Below are positions 26,621-34,679 of a DNA stretch of 64,000 nt, piece by piece; within the stretch, counting starts at the first letter, position 1; each line of letters starts with the position of its first letter. The notes below the pieces were generated by a model. The model saw only the letters and a program-made list of their open reading frames with translations, did not search any database and was not told the DNA's origin. Source of the stretch: Homoserinimonas aerilata (GTDB taxonomy: Bacteria; Actinomycetota; Actinomycetes; Actinomycetales; Microbacteriaceae). The stretch covers positions 2,076,499-2,140,498 of the forward strand of contig NZ_VFOM01000001.1 in assembly GCF_006716125.1 (NCBI RefSeq), written 5' to 3'. The position numbers and the translations under genes were made by a program.

Positions 26621-27568
26621 TCAACCCAGCTGCGGTAAGGCACGGCGAGACAGCCGCCCCTGCACGAGCATGTCGGTCGTGAGCAGCACGATCGCGAACC
26701 ACACAAGGCTGAAGCCGGCCCAGCGCTCCGGCGGCATGGCCTCGTGCAGGATGAACGCGCCGAAGACGAAGGTGAGCACCGGGGCCAGATACTGGATCAT
26801 GCCCATCGTCACGAGAGGCAGGCGCCGGGCCCCCGCAGCGAAGAGCAGCAGCGGTACACCCGTGATGACCCCCGAGAGCGCCATGATGACGACATGGGTC
26901 GTTCCGGCTGTTCCGAAGACGATGCCGTCGGTCGATGACACCACCAGCAGCACGGCCACAGCGACGGGCACAAGCCAGATCGTCTCGAGTGTCAGCCCCG
27001 ATACCGCATCGACGCGGGCGCCCGCCAGCTTCTTGATGAGGCCGTACAGGCCGAACGACGTCGCCAGCGTGAGCGAGATCCACGGGAACTCCCCGTAGTT
27101 GAACGCCAACACGAGCACCGCTATCACGCCGAACCCCATGGCCACCCACTGCAGCGGCCGCACCTTCTCGCGCAGGAACGCGACGCCGAGCACCACCGTG
27201 AAGATCGGGTTGATGAAATAGCCGAGCGAGGTCTCGAGCACCTGCCCGTGCAGGGCCGCGAACACGAACACCTGCCAGTTGACGTAGATGAACGCGCCCG
27301 CGAGCCCCATGAGGAACAGCAGCCGCGGCTGCCGCACGATCGCCGCGAACCTGCGCCAACTGCGCGTCACCGTGAGCAGCAGCGCACAGAACACGAGCGT
27401 GAACAGGATGCGCCACGCGACGATCTCGAAGGCGCCCGCCGGGGCCAACAGCAGAAAGAAGGCGGGCATCCCGCCCCACAGGCCGTAGGCGCCGACGGCG
27501 AAGAGCAGCCCGGATCTGCGCGGCGGGGCCGCGACGGGGCCGGCTGGGGCGCTGGGAGACGGTGTCAC
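26621..27568 (-). CDS. rarD: EamA family transporter RarD
   Basis: 315 residues with ten hydrophobic helices. The first (GLLFAVGAYGLWGGMPAFFL), the loop SWRRFAAIVRQPRLLFLMGL and the helix INWQ/VNWQVFVFAALHGQVLET match RarD proteins rather than general EamA exporters. GMIQYLAPVLTFVFGAFILH near residue 265 is a further RarD mark. The transported substrate is not established; chloramphenicol sensitivity gave the name. It is downstream of groES on the same strand with a terminator-like hairpin between, so it is probably separately transcribed. Confidence 0.85.
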   Translation of the reverse strand: MTPSPSAPAGPVAAPPRRSGLLFAVGAYGLWGGMPAFFLLLAPAGAFEIVAWRILFTLVFCALLLTVTRSWRRFAAIVRQPRLLFLMGLAGAFIYVNWQVFVFAALHGQVLETSLGYFINPIFTVVLGVAFLREKVRPLQWVAMGFGVIAVLVLAFNYGEFPWISLTLATSFGLYGLIKKLAGARVDAVSGLTLETIWLVPVAVAVLLVVSSTDGIVFGTAGTTHVVIMALSGVITGVPLLLFAAGARRLPLVTMGMIQYLAPVLTFVFGAFILHEAMPPERWAGFSLVWFAIVLLTTDMLVQGRLSRRALPQLG

Positions 27569-27600
27569 TTGTGAATGCTATCCGTCGCGCGCATCAACGA

Positions 27601-27634
27601 CAGCACCCGCCCGGCCGAAGCCGAGCGGGTGCTG
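27601..27634 (-). terminator. Terminator-like hairpin after groES
   Basis: CAGCACCCGCCCGGC (27601-27615) pairs with GCCGAGCGGGTGCTG (27620-27634) with one mismatch; on the minus strand the loop is TTCG. The following bases have only a weak T content. Confidence 0.7.
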
Positions 27635-27654
27635 GTTGAACGTGGGGGCGTCGC

Positions 27655-27951
27655 CTAGCGGACGACGACCGCGAGCACGTCGCGAGCCGAGAGCACGAGC
27701 AGGTCGTCGCCGCCGTACTTGACCTCGGTGCCGCCGTACTTGGAGTAGATCACCTTGTCGCCAACGGCGATGTCGAGGGGGATGCGGTTGCCGTTGTCGT
27801 CAATACGACCGGGGCCGACGGCGACAACTTCGCCCTCCTGCGGCTTCTCCTTGGCGGTATCAGGGATGACAAGACCCGATGCAGTCGTCTGCTCGGCCTC
27901 GACCTGCTTGATAACGATGCGATCCTCGAGCGGCTTGATGGAAACCGACAC
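27655..27951 (-). CDS. groES: Co-chaperonin GroES
   Basis: 98 residues, normal size. Hallmarks are [20 protein letters not shown] at the N-terminus, the mobile loop [17 protein letters not shown] near residue 25-40, and [20 protein letters not shown] near 65-85. GroES caps GroEL so that substrates can fold. The GTG at 27951 follows AGAGG. Two CIRCE elements lie just upstream, so HrcA repression is expected. No groEL gene follows; the chaperonin partner must lie elsewhere. Confidence 0.96.
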   Translation of the reverse strand: MSVSIKPLEDRIVIKQVEAEQTTASGLVIPDTAKEKPQEGEVVAVGPGRIDDNGNRIPLDIAVGDKVIYSKYGGTEVKYGGDDLLVLSARDVLAVVVR

Positions 27952-27988
27952 GGCCTACCTCTTTCTGAAGTGCGGGAAAAAATCTGGG

Positions 27989-28015
27989 TTGGCACCCTCA
28001 CTAGGTGAGTGCCAG
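27989..28015. promoter_or_regulatory. CIRCE-like HrcA operator 1
   Basis: TTGGCACCC (27989-27997), 9 nt, GAGTGCCAG (28007-28015). Eight of nine arm positions agree with the spaced inverted repeat of the CIRCE type. It lies 38 bp upstream of the groES start. Confidence 0.75.
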
Positions 28016-28034
28016 AACAACTGTACCCGCCGCA

Positions 28035-28061
28035 CTGGCACTCTCGCAATCCGAGTGCCAA
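28035..28061. promoter_or_regulatory. CIRCE HrcA operator 2
   Basis: CTGGCACTC (28035-28043), 9 nt, GAGTGCCAA (28053-28061), a near-consensus CIRCE element. Two CIRCE copies in front of groES are known in other actinobacteria. Confidence 0.85.
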
Positions 28062-28082
28062 CGTGGCGGTGCCGCTGGTTGC

Positions 28083-28139
28083 TCGAGTACGCCATCCGGC
28101 TCTCGGAACCAGCCCAGGGCATCCGAATGGCGTACTCGA
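28083..28139. repeat. Palindromic repeat upstream of the methyltransferase gene
   Basis: TCGAGTACGCCATCCGG (28083-28099) and CCGAATGGCGTACTCGA (28123-28139) are inverted arms with one mismatch and a 23-nt loop. It lies between the groES operators and the methyltransferase start, and has no T-tract. Confidence 0.8.
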
Positions 28140-28164
28140 CGGGGCTGCCCTGAATAATGGGGGG

Positions 28165-29343
28165 ATGGATGCCGCCGAGCTCGTCGAACTGCTCACCCCC
28201 GAGGGGCTGCGACTGCTCGACTCGCTGCCCGCTTACGAGTCGAAGGACGACGTCGTCAAGGCCGTCGCCACCCTGCGCGCCGCCGGGCACTCCCCCGCCC
28301 TTGTGGCCGCAGTGCTCAGCCAGTCGAAGCTGCGGGCCAGGGCGGTCAGCAAGTTCGGCCCCTTCGCCGAGCGCATGCTGTTCACGGAGGCCGGCCTCGA
28401 GCAGGCCACCCGGCTCGGCGTCGCCGCCCGCCACGCCGGTCGCTTCAGGGCGGCCGGAGCCACCCGCATCGTCGACCTCGGCTGCGGCATCGGCGCGGAT
28501 GCGCTCGCCATGGCCGCAATCGAGCTGACCGTGACCGGCGTCGAACGCGACGAGGTGACCGCCGCTGTCGCCTCCTACAATCTGGCGCCGTGGCCGAACG
28601 CATCCGTCGTCCACTCCGCGGCAGAGGATTTCGACCTGGCCGGCTACGACGCCGCCTGGCTGGACCCGGCCCGACGCAGCGAGAAGGGCAGGCTGCGCGA
28701 CCCGCACGACTGGTCGCCGTCTCTCGACTTCGCCTTCGGCCTCGCCGAACGGATGCCCGTCGGCGTCAAACTGGGGCCGGGCATCGACCGCGGGCTCATC
28801 CCAGAGGATGCTGAGGCCCAGTGGGTGTCGGTCGACCGCGACGTCGTCGAGCTGGGAGTCTGGTTCGGCGCCCTCGCGCGCCCCGGCATCCGGCGCTCAG
28901 CCCTCATCATCCGCTCAGATGGCGGCAGCGACGAGCTGACCGCCCCCGGCGACAGCCCTGACGTCGAAGTCGGCACGCTGGGGCGCTACATCTACGAGCC
29001 CGACGGCGCCGTCATCCGAGCCCGCCTGATCGGCGATCTCGCCCGCAGCCTCGGCGCGACGATGGTGAGCGACGACATCGCCTGGCTGACGGCGGATGCG
29101 GCGATCGACACGCCCTTCGCCACCCGCTTCGAGGTGATCGAGCGGATGCCTCTCGACGAGAAACACATCCGCAGGGAGTTGAGCGCGCGCGGCATCGGCA
29201 CGCTCGAGATCAAGAAACGCGGCGTCGACATCGACCCGGCCGCGTTCCGCAAGCGGCTCTCGCTGCGCGGAGACGGCACAGCCACCCTCGTGCTCACGAG
29301 GGTGGCCGGTCGACGTGTGGCCCTGCTGGCGCGGCGCGACTGA
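28165..29343 (+). CDS. Class I SAM-dependent methyltransferase with THUMP-like C-terminus
   Basis: 392 residues from the ATG at 28165 behind a G-rich ribosome binding site (GGGGGG). The SAM motif is IVDLGCGIGADALAMAA near residue 97-113, acidic residue TGVERDE follows, and DPARR (YDAAWLDPARRSEKGRL) near 160 replaces the usual NPPY. The C-terminal part with RFEVIERMPLDEKHIRRELS and GIGTLEIKKRGVDIDPAAFR matches the THUMP-like domain family found beside RNA methyltransferases. A nucleic-acid, probably RNA, substrate is inferred; no member's target is certain. The gene is divergent from groES. Confidence 0.82.
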   Translation: MDAAELVELLTPEGLRLLDSLPAYESKDDVVKAVATLRAAGHSPALVAAVLSQSKLRARAVSKFGPFAERMLFTEAGLEQATRLGVAARHAGRFRAAGATRIVDLGCGIGADALAMAAIELTVTGVERDEVTAAVASYNLAPWPNASVVHSAAEDFDLAGYDAAWLDPARRSEKGRLRDPHDWSPSLDFAFGLAERMPVGVKLGPGIDRGLIPEDAEAQWVSVDRDVVELGVWFGALARPGIRRSALIIRSDGGSDELTAPGDSPDVEVGTLGRYIYEPDGAVIRARLIGDLARSLGATMVSDDIAWLTADAAIDTPFATRFEVIERMPLDEKHIRRELSARGIGTLEIKKRGVDIDPAAFRKRLSLRGDGTATLVLTRVAGRRVALLARRD

Positions 29344-29364
29344 ACGACAGCCGCGCGGAGCACC

Positions 29365-29832
29365 TCAGGAGTAGGTGATGGCGGCAGGAATCAAGAACAG
29401 GGCGAACAGGATCGGGACGAGCGCGACGAGGCCCCACAGCAGTGAGATCGCGATGCCCGCATACCCCGTGATGATGCCCGTCAGCCAGAACGGCTTCGCC
29501 GCCCGCTCACGACGCTGCGCGATATGACCGAAGACCACCGCGGCGGCCGCCGGGAGGAAGCCCAGCCAGAAGAACGACAGCACGACGCCGACGATGCCAC
29601 ACACCATCGCGGTGATGCTGAGGGCCCGCGGCTCGATGGGGCCGGGGGCGGCGTAGGCAGCGCCGTACGGCACTGCGGCAGGAGCGGCAGCGGGAGCGGG
29701 AGCCGCAGGAGCGGCTGCGACGGGCGCCGCCCCGTAGGCGGGCGCGGCAGGGGGCTCCGGCGCGGCAGGAGCTTCGGGCGCAGCAGGAGGAACAGGAACG
29801 GACGGCGTCTCGTCAGGCTCGGTGGAGGACAT
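29365..29832 (-). CDS. DUF4190-type membrane protein
   Basis: 155 residues. The first 70 are Pro/Ala-rich and disordered (PSVPVPPAAPEAPAAPEPPA), followed by two hydrophobic helices flanking a conserved AQRRERAAKPFWLTGIITGY loop, the DUF4190 arrangement. The ATG at 29832 follows GGAAGGA. The function is unknown; the soluble tail resembles membrane-tethered adaptor or cell-envelope proteins. The gene is paralogous in layout to 29942-30319 next door, and the two are separated by a terminator-like hairpin. Confidence 0.7.
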   Translation of the reverse strand: MSSTEPDETPSVPVPPAAPEAPAAPEPPAAPAYGAAPVAAAPAAPAPAAAPAAVPYGAAYAAPGPIEPRALSITAMVCGIVGVVLSFFWLGFLPAAAAVVFGHIAQRRERAAKPFWLTGIITGYAGIAISLLWGLVALVPILFALFLIPAAITYS

Positions 29833-29896
29833 GCGATCATCCTTCCAGTTGTCCGCGCACGCCGCCACAGCCTGTGGCCCGCGGGAGGGAAGAAGA

Positions 29897-29925
29897 ATGG
29901 GCCCCGGTCATCGACCGGGGCCCAT
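29897..29925 (-). terminator. Terminator-like hairpin after the second DUF4190-type gene
   Basis: ATGGGCCCCGGTC (29897-29909), loop ATC, GACCGGGGCCCAT (29913-29925): a perfect 13-bp stem. The minus strand continues TCTTCTTCC, a partial U-tract, so it can end the transcript of 29942-30319. Confidence 0.75.
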
Positions 29926-29941
29926 CATCCGCACAAGCGGA

Positions 29942-30319
29942 TCAGTAGGAGAGGTTCTCGAGCGAGCTGTAGTCTGCGCCCGCGAACGCGACGCCCCAGA
30001 GGATGAAGCCGAGGAGCGCGATGGCCAGACCGACGAAACCGAGGATGATGCCGGTGAGCCAGAGACCCTTGGCCGCCTGCGGCTCCTTCTTCTTGCCGAG
30101 GAAGCCCAGCACAACGGCGGCGGCCGGGAAGAACAGCTGCAGCACGGAGCCGATGAAGGGCAGGATCACGATCGCGCCGCCGAGGAATCCGATGATGCCG
30201 GCGACCAGCGAGATGATGCTCAGCACGGGCGCCTTCGCGGGGGCGCCTGCGGCGGGAGCGGCGGGAGCAGCACTGTAGGGCGTGGGCTCCGGGGTCGCGG
30301 GGGGCGTGATGTCAGACAT
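29942..30319 (-). CDS. Small DUF4190-like membrane protein
   Basis: 125 residues: a Pro/Ala-rich N-terminus (TPPATPEPTPYSAAPAAPAA) and three hydrophobic segments around residues 32-118 with a conserved GKKKEPQAAKGLWLTGIILG loop. The pattern matches DUF4190-like proteins and the neighbour at 29365. Function unknown. The ATG at 30319 follows AAGGAGACATTC, a good ribosome binding site. A palindrome-containing promoter lies about 70 bp upstream. Confidence 0.65.
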   Translation of the reverse strand: MSDITPPATPEPTPYSAAPAAPAAGAPAKAPVLSIISLVAGIIGFLGGAIVILPFIGSVLQLFFPAAAVVLGFLGKKKEPQAAKGLWLTGIILGFVGLAIALLGFILWGVAFAGADYSSLENLSY

Positions 30320-30374
30320 GTGAATGTCTCCTTAAGGCTGGTTGTCGTAAAAGCGGCGTTGCCCATCGTGGCAC

Positions 30375-30394
30375 CACCCCCGAGGGGGTGTCAA
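30375..30394 (-). promoter_or_regulatory. -35 element with adjoining palindrome upstream of the DUF4190-like gene
   Basis: TTGACA on the minus strand (30394-30389) is directly followed by a 16-bp perfect palindrome, CACCCCCGAGGGGGTG (30375-30390), that would lie in the spacer. A weak CACGAT follows as -10. This looks like an operator overlapping a promoter. Confidence 0.4.
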
Positions 30395-30421
30395 TTCTCG
30401 CACAACCACCGAAAGACGCGG

Positions 30422-31486
30422 TCACGCCTGGATGCTGGTGACCGGCAGGGTCGAATCTGCCCCGAATCCGAGCCCAGACGGTGGATGCCCGGCAGCCACC
30501 AGCTGCGCACCGAGCGCCGCAATCATGGCCCCGTTGTCGGTGCACAGGGTCAGCGGCGGGATGCGCAGTTCGATCCCGGCGGCCGCGCAGCGCTCCTCCG
30601 CCACCTGGCGCAGGCGGGCGTTCGCGACGACCCCGCCGCCCAGCAGCAGGCGCGGAACCCCGAGGTCACGGCAGGCGGCGATCGCCTTGGTCACGAGAAC
30701 GTCGACTACCGATTCTCTGAAGCTCGCCGCGACATCCGCCACCGGCAGTTCTTCGCCAGAGTCGCGCTTCTGCTCGACCCAGCGCGCGACCGCCGTCTTG
30801 AGGCCGGAGAAGGAGAAGTCGTAGCGGTGCTTCTGCATGTCCTTGGGCAGGCTGAGCCCTCGCGGGAAGCGGATCGCGGCAGGGTCTCCGCCGATGGCCG
30901 CGCGGTCGATCTCGGGGCCGCCCGGGTAGGGCAGGCCGAGCAACCGGGCGACCTTGTCGAAGGCCTCCCCTGCGGCGTCGTCGATCGTCTCGCCGAGCAG
31001 CTCGACATCGGAGACGAGGTCGCGCACGAGCAGAAGAGAGGTGTGGCCTCCGGAGACGAGCAGCGCCACGGTCGGGTACTCGACCGCCTCGCCGCCGATG
31101 ACATCCGCCCCCACATGGCCGACCAGATGGTTGACGGCGTAGAGCGGCTTGTCGAGCGAGACGGCGAGCGCCTTCGCCGCGCCCACCCCCACCATGAGCG
31201 CCCCGGAGAGGCCCGGCCCGCTTGTGACGGCGATCGCGTCGAGATCCTGCAGTGTGACGCCCGCTTCGGCGAGCGCCGCCGTGATGGTCGGGCCGAACGC
31301 CTCCAGGTGGGCCCGCGCCGCGATCTCGGGCACGACGCCACCGTAGCGAGCGTGCTCCTCCATCGAGGAGGCGATCACGTTCGCGAGCAGTTCGCTACCG
31401 CGCACGATGCCGATGCCGGTCTCGTCGCAGCTGGTCTCGATGCCGAGCACCAACGGCGCCGCGGATGCGATGGGCTCGGCGCTCAT
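30422..31486 (-). CDS. tsaD: tRNA N6-adenosine threonylcarbamoyltransferase TsaD
   Basis: 354 residues. It transfers threonylcarbamoyl to A37 of ANN-reading tRNAs (t6A), working with TsaB and TsaE encoded upstream. It opens [19 protein letters not shown]; the metal-binding [16 protein letters not shown] motif is near residue 46-61, and [13 protein letters not shown] supplies further ASKHA contacts. [15 protein letters not shown] and [13 protein letters not shown] are the C-terminal signatures. Its start overlaps rimI by 4 nt, so translation is coupled. It is the last gene of the glmS-to-tsaD run. Confidence 0.96.
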   Translation of the reverse strand: MSAEPIASAAPLVLGIETSCDETGIGIVRGSELLANVIASSMEEHARYGGVVPEIAARAHLEAFGPTITAALAEAGVTLQDLDAIAVTSGPGLSGALMVGVGAAKALAVSLDKPLYAVNHLVGHVGADVIGGEAVEYPTVALLVSGGHTSLLLVRDLVSDVELLGETIDDAAGEAFDKVARLLGLPYPGGPEIDRAAIGGDPAAIRFPRGLSLPKDMQKHRYDFSFSGLKTAVARWVEQKRDSGEELPVADVAASFRESVVDVLVTKAIAACRDLGVPRLLLGGGVVANARLRQVAEERCAAAGIELRIPPLTLCTDNGAMIAALGAQLVAAGHPPSGLGFGADSTLPVTSIQA

Positions 31487-32091
31487 GAGGCTCCTTCTGC
31501 TGTCGGGTCGGGCTGGTCAGTCAGGGCCGCGGATGCTCCGGCAGGCTCCCCGGATGTGCTGACGGGCTCCCCGGGGGCGGTCGCCGTGATCGGCGCGGCC
31601 GGCGGCACGGGCTCCACCAGCGAGGTGCGCGGCTCGCTCAGCGGTGCACGCATGATGAGGGCGTCGACGCCGTCGGGCTGGTAGTAGCGGGGCCGCACGG
31701 CGATCTGCTCGAAGCCGAGCTGCTCGTACAGCGACTGTGCGCCCGGGTTGTCGGCGCGCACCTCCAGGAACATCTCCCGCGCGCCTCGGCTGAACGCCTC
31801 CGCCATCAGCTGCAGCATGAGCGTGCGCCCCAGGCCGCCGCGGCGGGCGGTGGGCGCGACCGCGATCGTCTGGATGTCTGCCTGCTGCGCGGAGGCGGGC
31901 GCAAGCAGGCCCGCGTACGCGACAACAGCATCCGAGCCCTCGGGCGTGGCCACGAGGTAGTGCGTGTGTGCGCCCGCCAGCTCGGAGCGCATCGCCTCAG
32001 CAGACCAGGCGTCGCTGCCGAATGTCGACGTCTCGAGCGCCATGATCGCGGGCAGGTCGGCGACGGATGCTCGCCGCAGCAGCCAGGCCAT
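31483..32091 (-). CDS. rimI: Ribosomal protein S18-alanine N-acetyltransferase RimI
   Basis: 202 residues. The GNAT domain covers about 1-155, with the acetyl-CoA motif [20 protein letters not shown] near residue 76-95 and the RimI-type end [20 protein letters not shown] then [13 protein letters not shown]. It acetylates the N-terminus of ribosomal protein S18. The last 45 residues ([20 protein letters not shown]) are a Pro/Ala/Gly-rich tail not needed for the fold. The genes on both sides, tsaB and tsaD, show the usual tsaB-rimI-tsaD order, and junctions overlap by 1 and 4 nt. Confidence 0.9.
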   Translation of the reverse strand: MAWLLRRASVADLPAIMALETSTFGSDAWSAEAMRSELAGAHTHYLVATPEGSDAVVAYAGLLAPASAQQADIQTIAVAPTARRGGLGRTLMLQLMAEAFSRGAREMFLEVRADNPGAQSLYEQLGFEQIAVRPRYYQPDGVDALIMRAPLSEPRTSLVEPVPPAAPITATAPGEPVSTSGEPAGASAALTDQPDPTAEGAS

Positions 32092-32732
32092 CAGCTGACG
32101 CGCTTCGGGCCCGCCGACGGGGTGACGTCGGGTGAGCGCAGGTAGAGGGGCTCCGGGCCGGCGAAGGCGCGGCCGTTCGCGAAGAGTGTCTCGGCGAGCA
32201 TGCCGGCGTCGCCTGCCGAAACCGATTCGGCGTCGATGCGGGCGAAGCCGCTCGCGGCGAACTCTGCTGACAGCTGCGTGCCGAGGTCGTCGGGCCGCGA
32301 CAGACCCGGCCCCGCCACGCGCACGGGGAGACCCTGCTCGTCTGCTCCCGAGTAGGCGCTCCAGTAGACCTCGCGGCGTCGCGCATCCGTCACCACCAGA
32401 AGCGGGCCGGATGCTCCGCGTGAGTAGTGGCCGTAGGCGATCGCGTCATGGCTGACGATGCGCACGGCGGGCTTTGCTACGCCGAGCGCGAAGGCCCGGC
32501 CCGCGGCGATACCGACCCGCAGCCCCGTGAACGGGCCGGGGCCCATGCCCACCGCGACACCAGACAGAGCGGTTACCAGCACGCCAGAATCGGCCAGGCA
32601 GAGCACGATGAGCTCACCGATGACCTCGGCGTGGCGGCGGGTGTCGGCCTCGGAGTGCTCGGCGATGACGCCGCGGTCGCGGTCCACGACGGCGACGCTC
32701 GTGCCTGCGGAGGTGTCGATCGAGAGCAGCAT
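32091..32732 (-). CDS. tsaB: tRNA threonylcarbamoyladenosine biosynthesis protein TsaB
   Basis: 213 residues, an ASKHA-fold scaffold that binds TsaD and TsaE during t6A synthesis. It begins LLSIDTSAGTSVAVVDRDRG and shows GVAVGMGPGPFTGLRVGIAA near residue 60-80, the TsaB signature. VRIVSHDAIAYG and VVTDARRREVYWSAY follow. It lacks the metal-binding histidines of TsaD, as expected for TsaB. It overlaps tsaE and rimI by 1 nt each. Confidence 0.94.
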   Translation of the reverse strand: MLLSIDTSAGTSVAVVDRDRGVIAEHSEADTRRHAEVIGELIVLCLADSGVLVTALSGVAVGMGPGPFTGLRVGIAAGRAFALGVAKPAVRIVSHDAIAYGHYSRGASGPLLVVTDARRREVYWSAYSGADEQGLPVRVAGPGLSRPDDLGTQLSAEFAASGFARIDAESVSAGDAGMLAETLFANGRAFAGPEPLYLRSPDVTPSAGPKRVS

Positions 32733-33211
32733 CAGTCCAGCCTAAGCTCGGCCCAGCGCGCGCCGTGCCCCTGCACCGTGACGAGGCGCGGCTCGACGCC
32801 CTCCTCCGACTCCTCGCCGCCGACGGGCCGCACGATCGTGATGTCGAGCCATTCCTCGGCGACGGCGTCGAGCATCCCGGCCGCCCATTCGACGACGACG
32901 ATCGAGCCGTCGAAGTCGATGTCGAGATCGTCGAGCTCGGCAGGATGCGACAGCCGGTAGGCGTCGACGTGCACGAGCGGCGCACCTCCCGACTCGCTCG
33001 GATGGGTGCGCGCCAGAACGAAGGTGGGGCTCGTGACGGCGCCACGGATGCCGAGGGCCTCGCCGAGCCCGCGCGTGAACGTCGTCTTGCCCGCCCCGAG
33101 CTCGCCGTTGAGGGCGACCACATCGCCCGCCCCGAGCTCGCGGGCGATCCGGGCACCGAGCTCGCCCATCCGCTCAGGCGTCTCGATCGTGAGCCGCGCG
33201 ATCAGCCCCAT
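32732..33211 (-). CDS. tsaE: tRNA threonylcarbamoyladenosine biosynthesis ATPase TsaE
   Basis: 159 residues. Walker A GELGAGKTTFTRGLGEALGI near residue 36, SPTFVLARTH near 62, VHVDAYRLSHPAELDDLDID near 83 (Walker-B-like and signature) and VVVEWAAGM. It hydrolyses ATP to reset the TsaBD complex. A longer in-frame extension overlaps the alanine racemase gene completely, so the ATG at 33211, overlapping the alr stop by 10 nt, is chosen. The C-terminal 25 residues after the core vary between species. Confidence 0.94.
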   Translation of the reverse strand: MGLIARLTIETPERMGELGARIARELGAGDVVALNGELGAGKTTFTRGLGEALGIRGAVTSPTFVLARTHPSESGGAPLVHVDAYRLSHPAELDDLDIDFDGSIVVVEWAAGMLDAVAEEWLDITIVRPVGGEESEEGVEPRLVTVQGHGARWAELRLD

Positions 33212-34302
33212 GTGCGTTCGATCCGCCCGCCCAGGCGGGTCACGATCTCGTAGTTGATGGTTCCGGATGCTTCGGCCCAGTCGTCCGCCGAGGGCACGCC
33301 GTCCGCAGGGTCGCCGAACAGCACCGCACGGTCGCCCACGCTCACGGTGTCGTCGCCCAGGTCGACCACGAACTGGTCCATCGCCACGGTGCCCGCCACC
33401 CGGTAGGTGGAGCCGTTGATACTGACGGGCGCCCTGTTGGATGCGGCCCGCGGCACGCCGTCCGCGTAACCGAGTGGCACGAGCGCGAGCGTGCACTCGC
33501 GATCGGTGCGATGGGTGAGCCCGTACGACACCCCCGACCCGGCGGGCACGCGCTTGACCGAGGCGATCGCCGCGCTCAACTGCATCGCTGGCACGAGGCC
33601 CAGCTCGGCCGAGGTGCGGCCCTCCAGCGGGGAGAGCCCGTAGATTCCGATGCCGAGGCGCACCATGTCGAAGCGCGCCTCGGGCACGGCGAGGGCGCCA
33701 GCCGTCGCCGCCAGGTGACGCAGCTCGATCGTGAGCCCCGCATCCGCCGCCAGCTGCAGGGCCTGCTCGAACTCGGCCACCTGCCGCAGGTCTTCGTGCC
33801 GCCCCGCGTTGGCGAGATGACTGAACAGCCCGCGCACGCGGATGGCACCGCGTTGCTCGAGCCTGGCGGCCGCCTCGAACACCGAGCGCCACTGCCGCTT
33901 CTCGACGCCGTTGCGGCCGAGGCCCGTGTCGACTTTGATGTGCACATTCGCGGTGCCACTGGCCGCGGCGACCCGCTCCAGTTGGGCGAGATAGCTGACG
34001 CCGATCTCAAGCCCGGCGGCGAGTGCGCCCTCGAAGTCCTCCGCAGGGTCGTGCAGCCAGGCCAGGATGGGCGCCGTGATACCGGCGGCCCGAAGCCTGA
34101 GCCCCTCGCGGATGTCTGCGACGCCCAGCCAGTCGGCACCTCCCGCAAGAGCAGCACGCGCCACGTCGACGGCGCCGTGGCCGTAGCCGCGCGCCTTCAC
34201 GACGGCCATCGTGTGCGCCGTGCCGGCGGCGGCCCGCAGCGTCTCGACGTTGCGGCTGATCGCCGACAGGTCGATGGATGCCTCGCGCATGAGTCCGGTC
34301 AT
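33202..34302 (-). CDS. alr: Alanine racemase
   Basis: 366 residues. It interconverts L- and D-alanine for peptidoglycan. The PLP-lysine motif reads MAVVKARGYGHGAVDVARAA near residue 33; most family members have VKANAYGHG, so the AR-G variation is notable although Lys, Tyr and His-Gly are kept. The second catalytic residue, Tyr, is in SGVSYGLTHRTDRECTLALV near 260. VAMDQFVVDLGDD closes the active site. Start ATG at 34302, with a second ATG five codons in. It overlaps acpS by 4 nt and tsaE by 10 nt. Confidence 0.94.
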   Translation of the reverse strand: MTGLMREASIDLSAISRNVETLRAAAGTAHTMAVVKARGYGHGAVDVARAALAGGADWLGVADIREGLRLRAAGITAPILAWLHDPAEDFEGALAAGLEIGVSYLAQLERVAAASGTANVHIKVDTGLGRNGVEKRQWRSVFEAAARLEQRGAIRVRGLFSHLANAGRHEDLRQVAEFEQALQLAADAGLTIELRHLAATAGALAVPEARFDMVRLGIGIYGLSPLEGRTSAELGLVPAMQLSAAIASVKRVPAGSGVSYGLTHRTDRECTLALVPLGYADGVPRAASNRAPVSINGSTYRVAGTVAMDQFVVDLGDDTVSVGDRAVLFGDPADGVPSADDWAEASGTINYEIVTRLGGRIERTWG

Positions 34303-34673
34303 CGGGGGTCACCCTCCGCCACGACGTAGGCGACGGCGACCCCTGCGTCGTGGCTCATCGACAGGTGCAGCCTGGTGATGCCGTGTTCTGCGACGACCTG
34401 CGCGATCCGCCCGCTCAACTCAAAGGAGGGGTTGCGCAGCTCATTCGACACGATGCGTACATCATGCCAGCGCATGCCGTCGGAGTCGCCGATCGCCTTG
34501 ATGAGCGCCTCCTTGGCGGCGAAGCGGGCCGCAAGCGATCTCAGGGACAGCCTCCGGCCATCCGGAACCTGTTCGCTCTCAGCGAACAAGCGTTCGACAA
34601 GTCTCGGCGTACGACTCGCCGCCCGCTCGAAACGAGCCAGGTCGACAAGATCGACGCCGATGCCGATGATCAC
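34299..34673 (-). CDS. acpS: Holo-[acyl-carrier-protein] synthase
   Basis: 124 residues. It attaches 4'-phosphopantetheine from CoA to acyl carrier protein. The metal- and CoA-binding signatures GIGVDLVDLARFERA (Asp near residue 8) and RFAAKEALIKAIGDSDGMRW (Glu near 58) are both present, and LHLSMSHDAGVAVAYVVAEG closes the fold. The gene is 6 bp downstream of glmS and overlaps alr in an ATGA junction, so it is in the same transcript. Confidence 0.94.
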   Translation of the reverse strand: MIIGIGVDLVDLARFERAASRTPRLVERLFAESEQVPDGRRLSLRSLAARFAAKEALIKAIGDSDGMRWHDVRIVSNELRNPSFELSGRIAQVVAEHGITRLHLSMSHDAGVAVAYVVAEGDPR

Positions 34674-34679
34674 GGCGAG

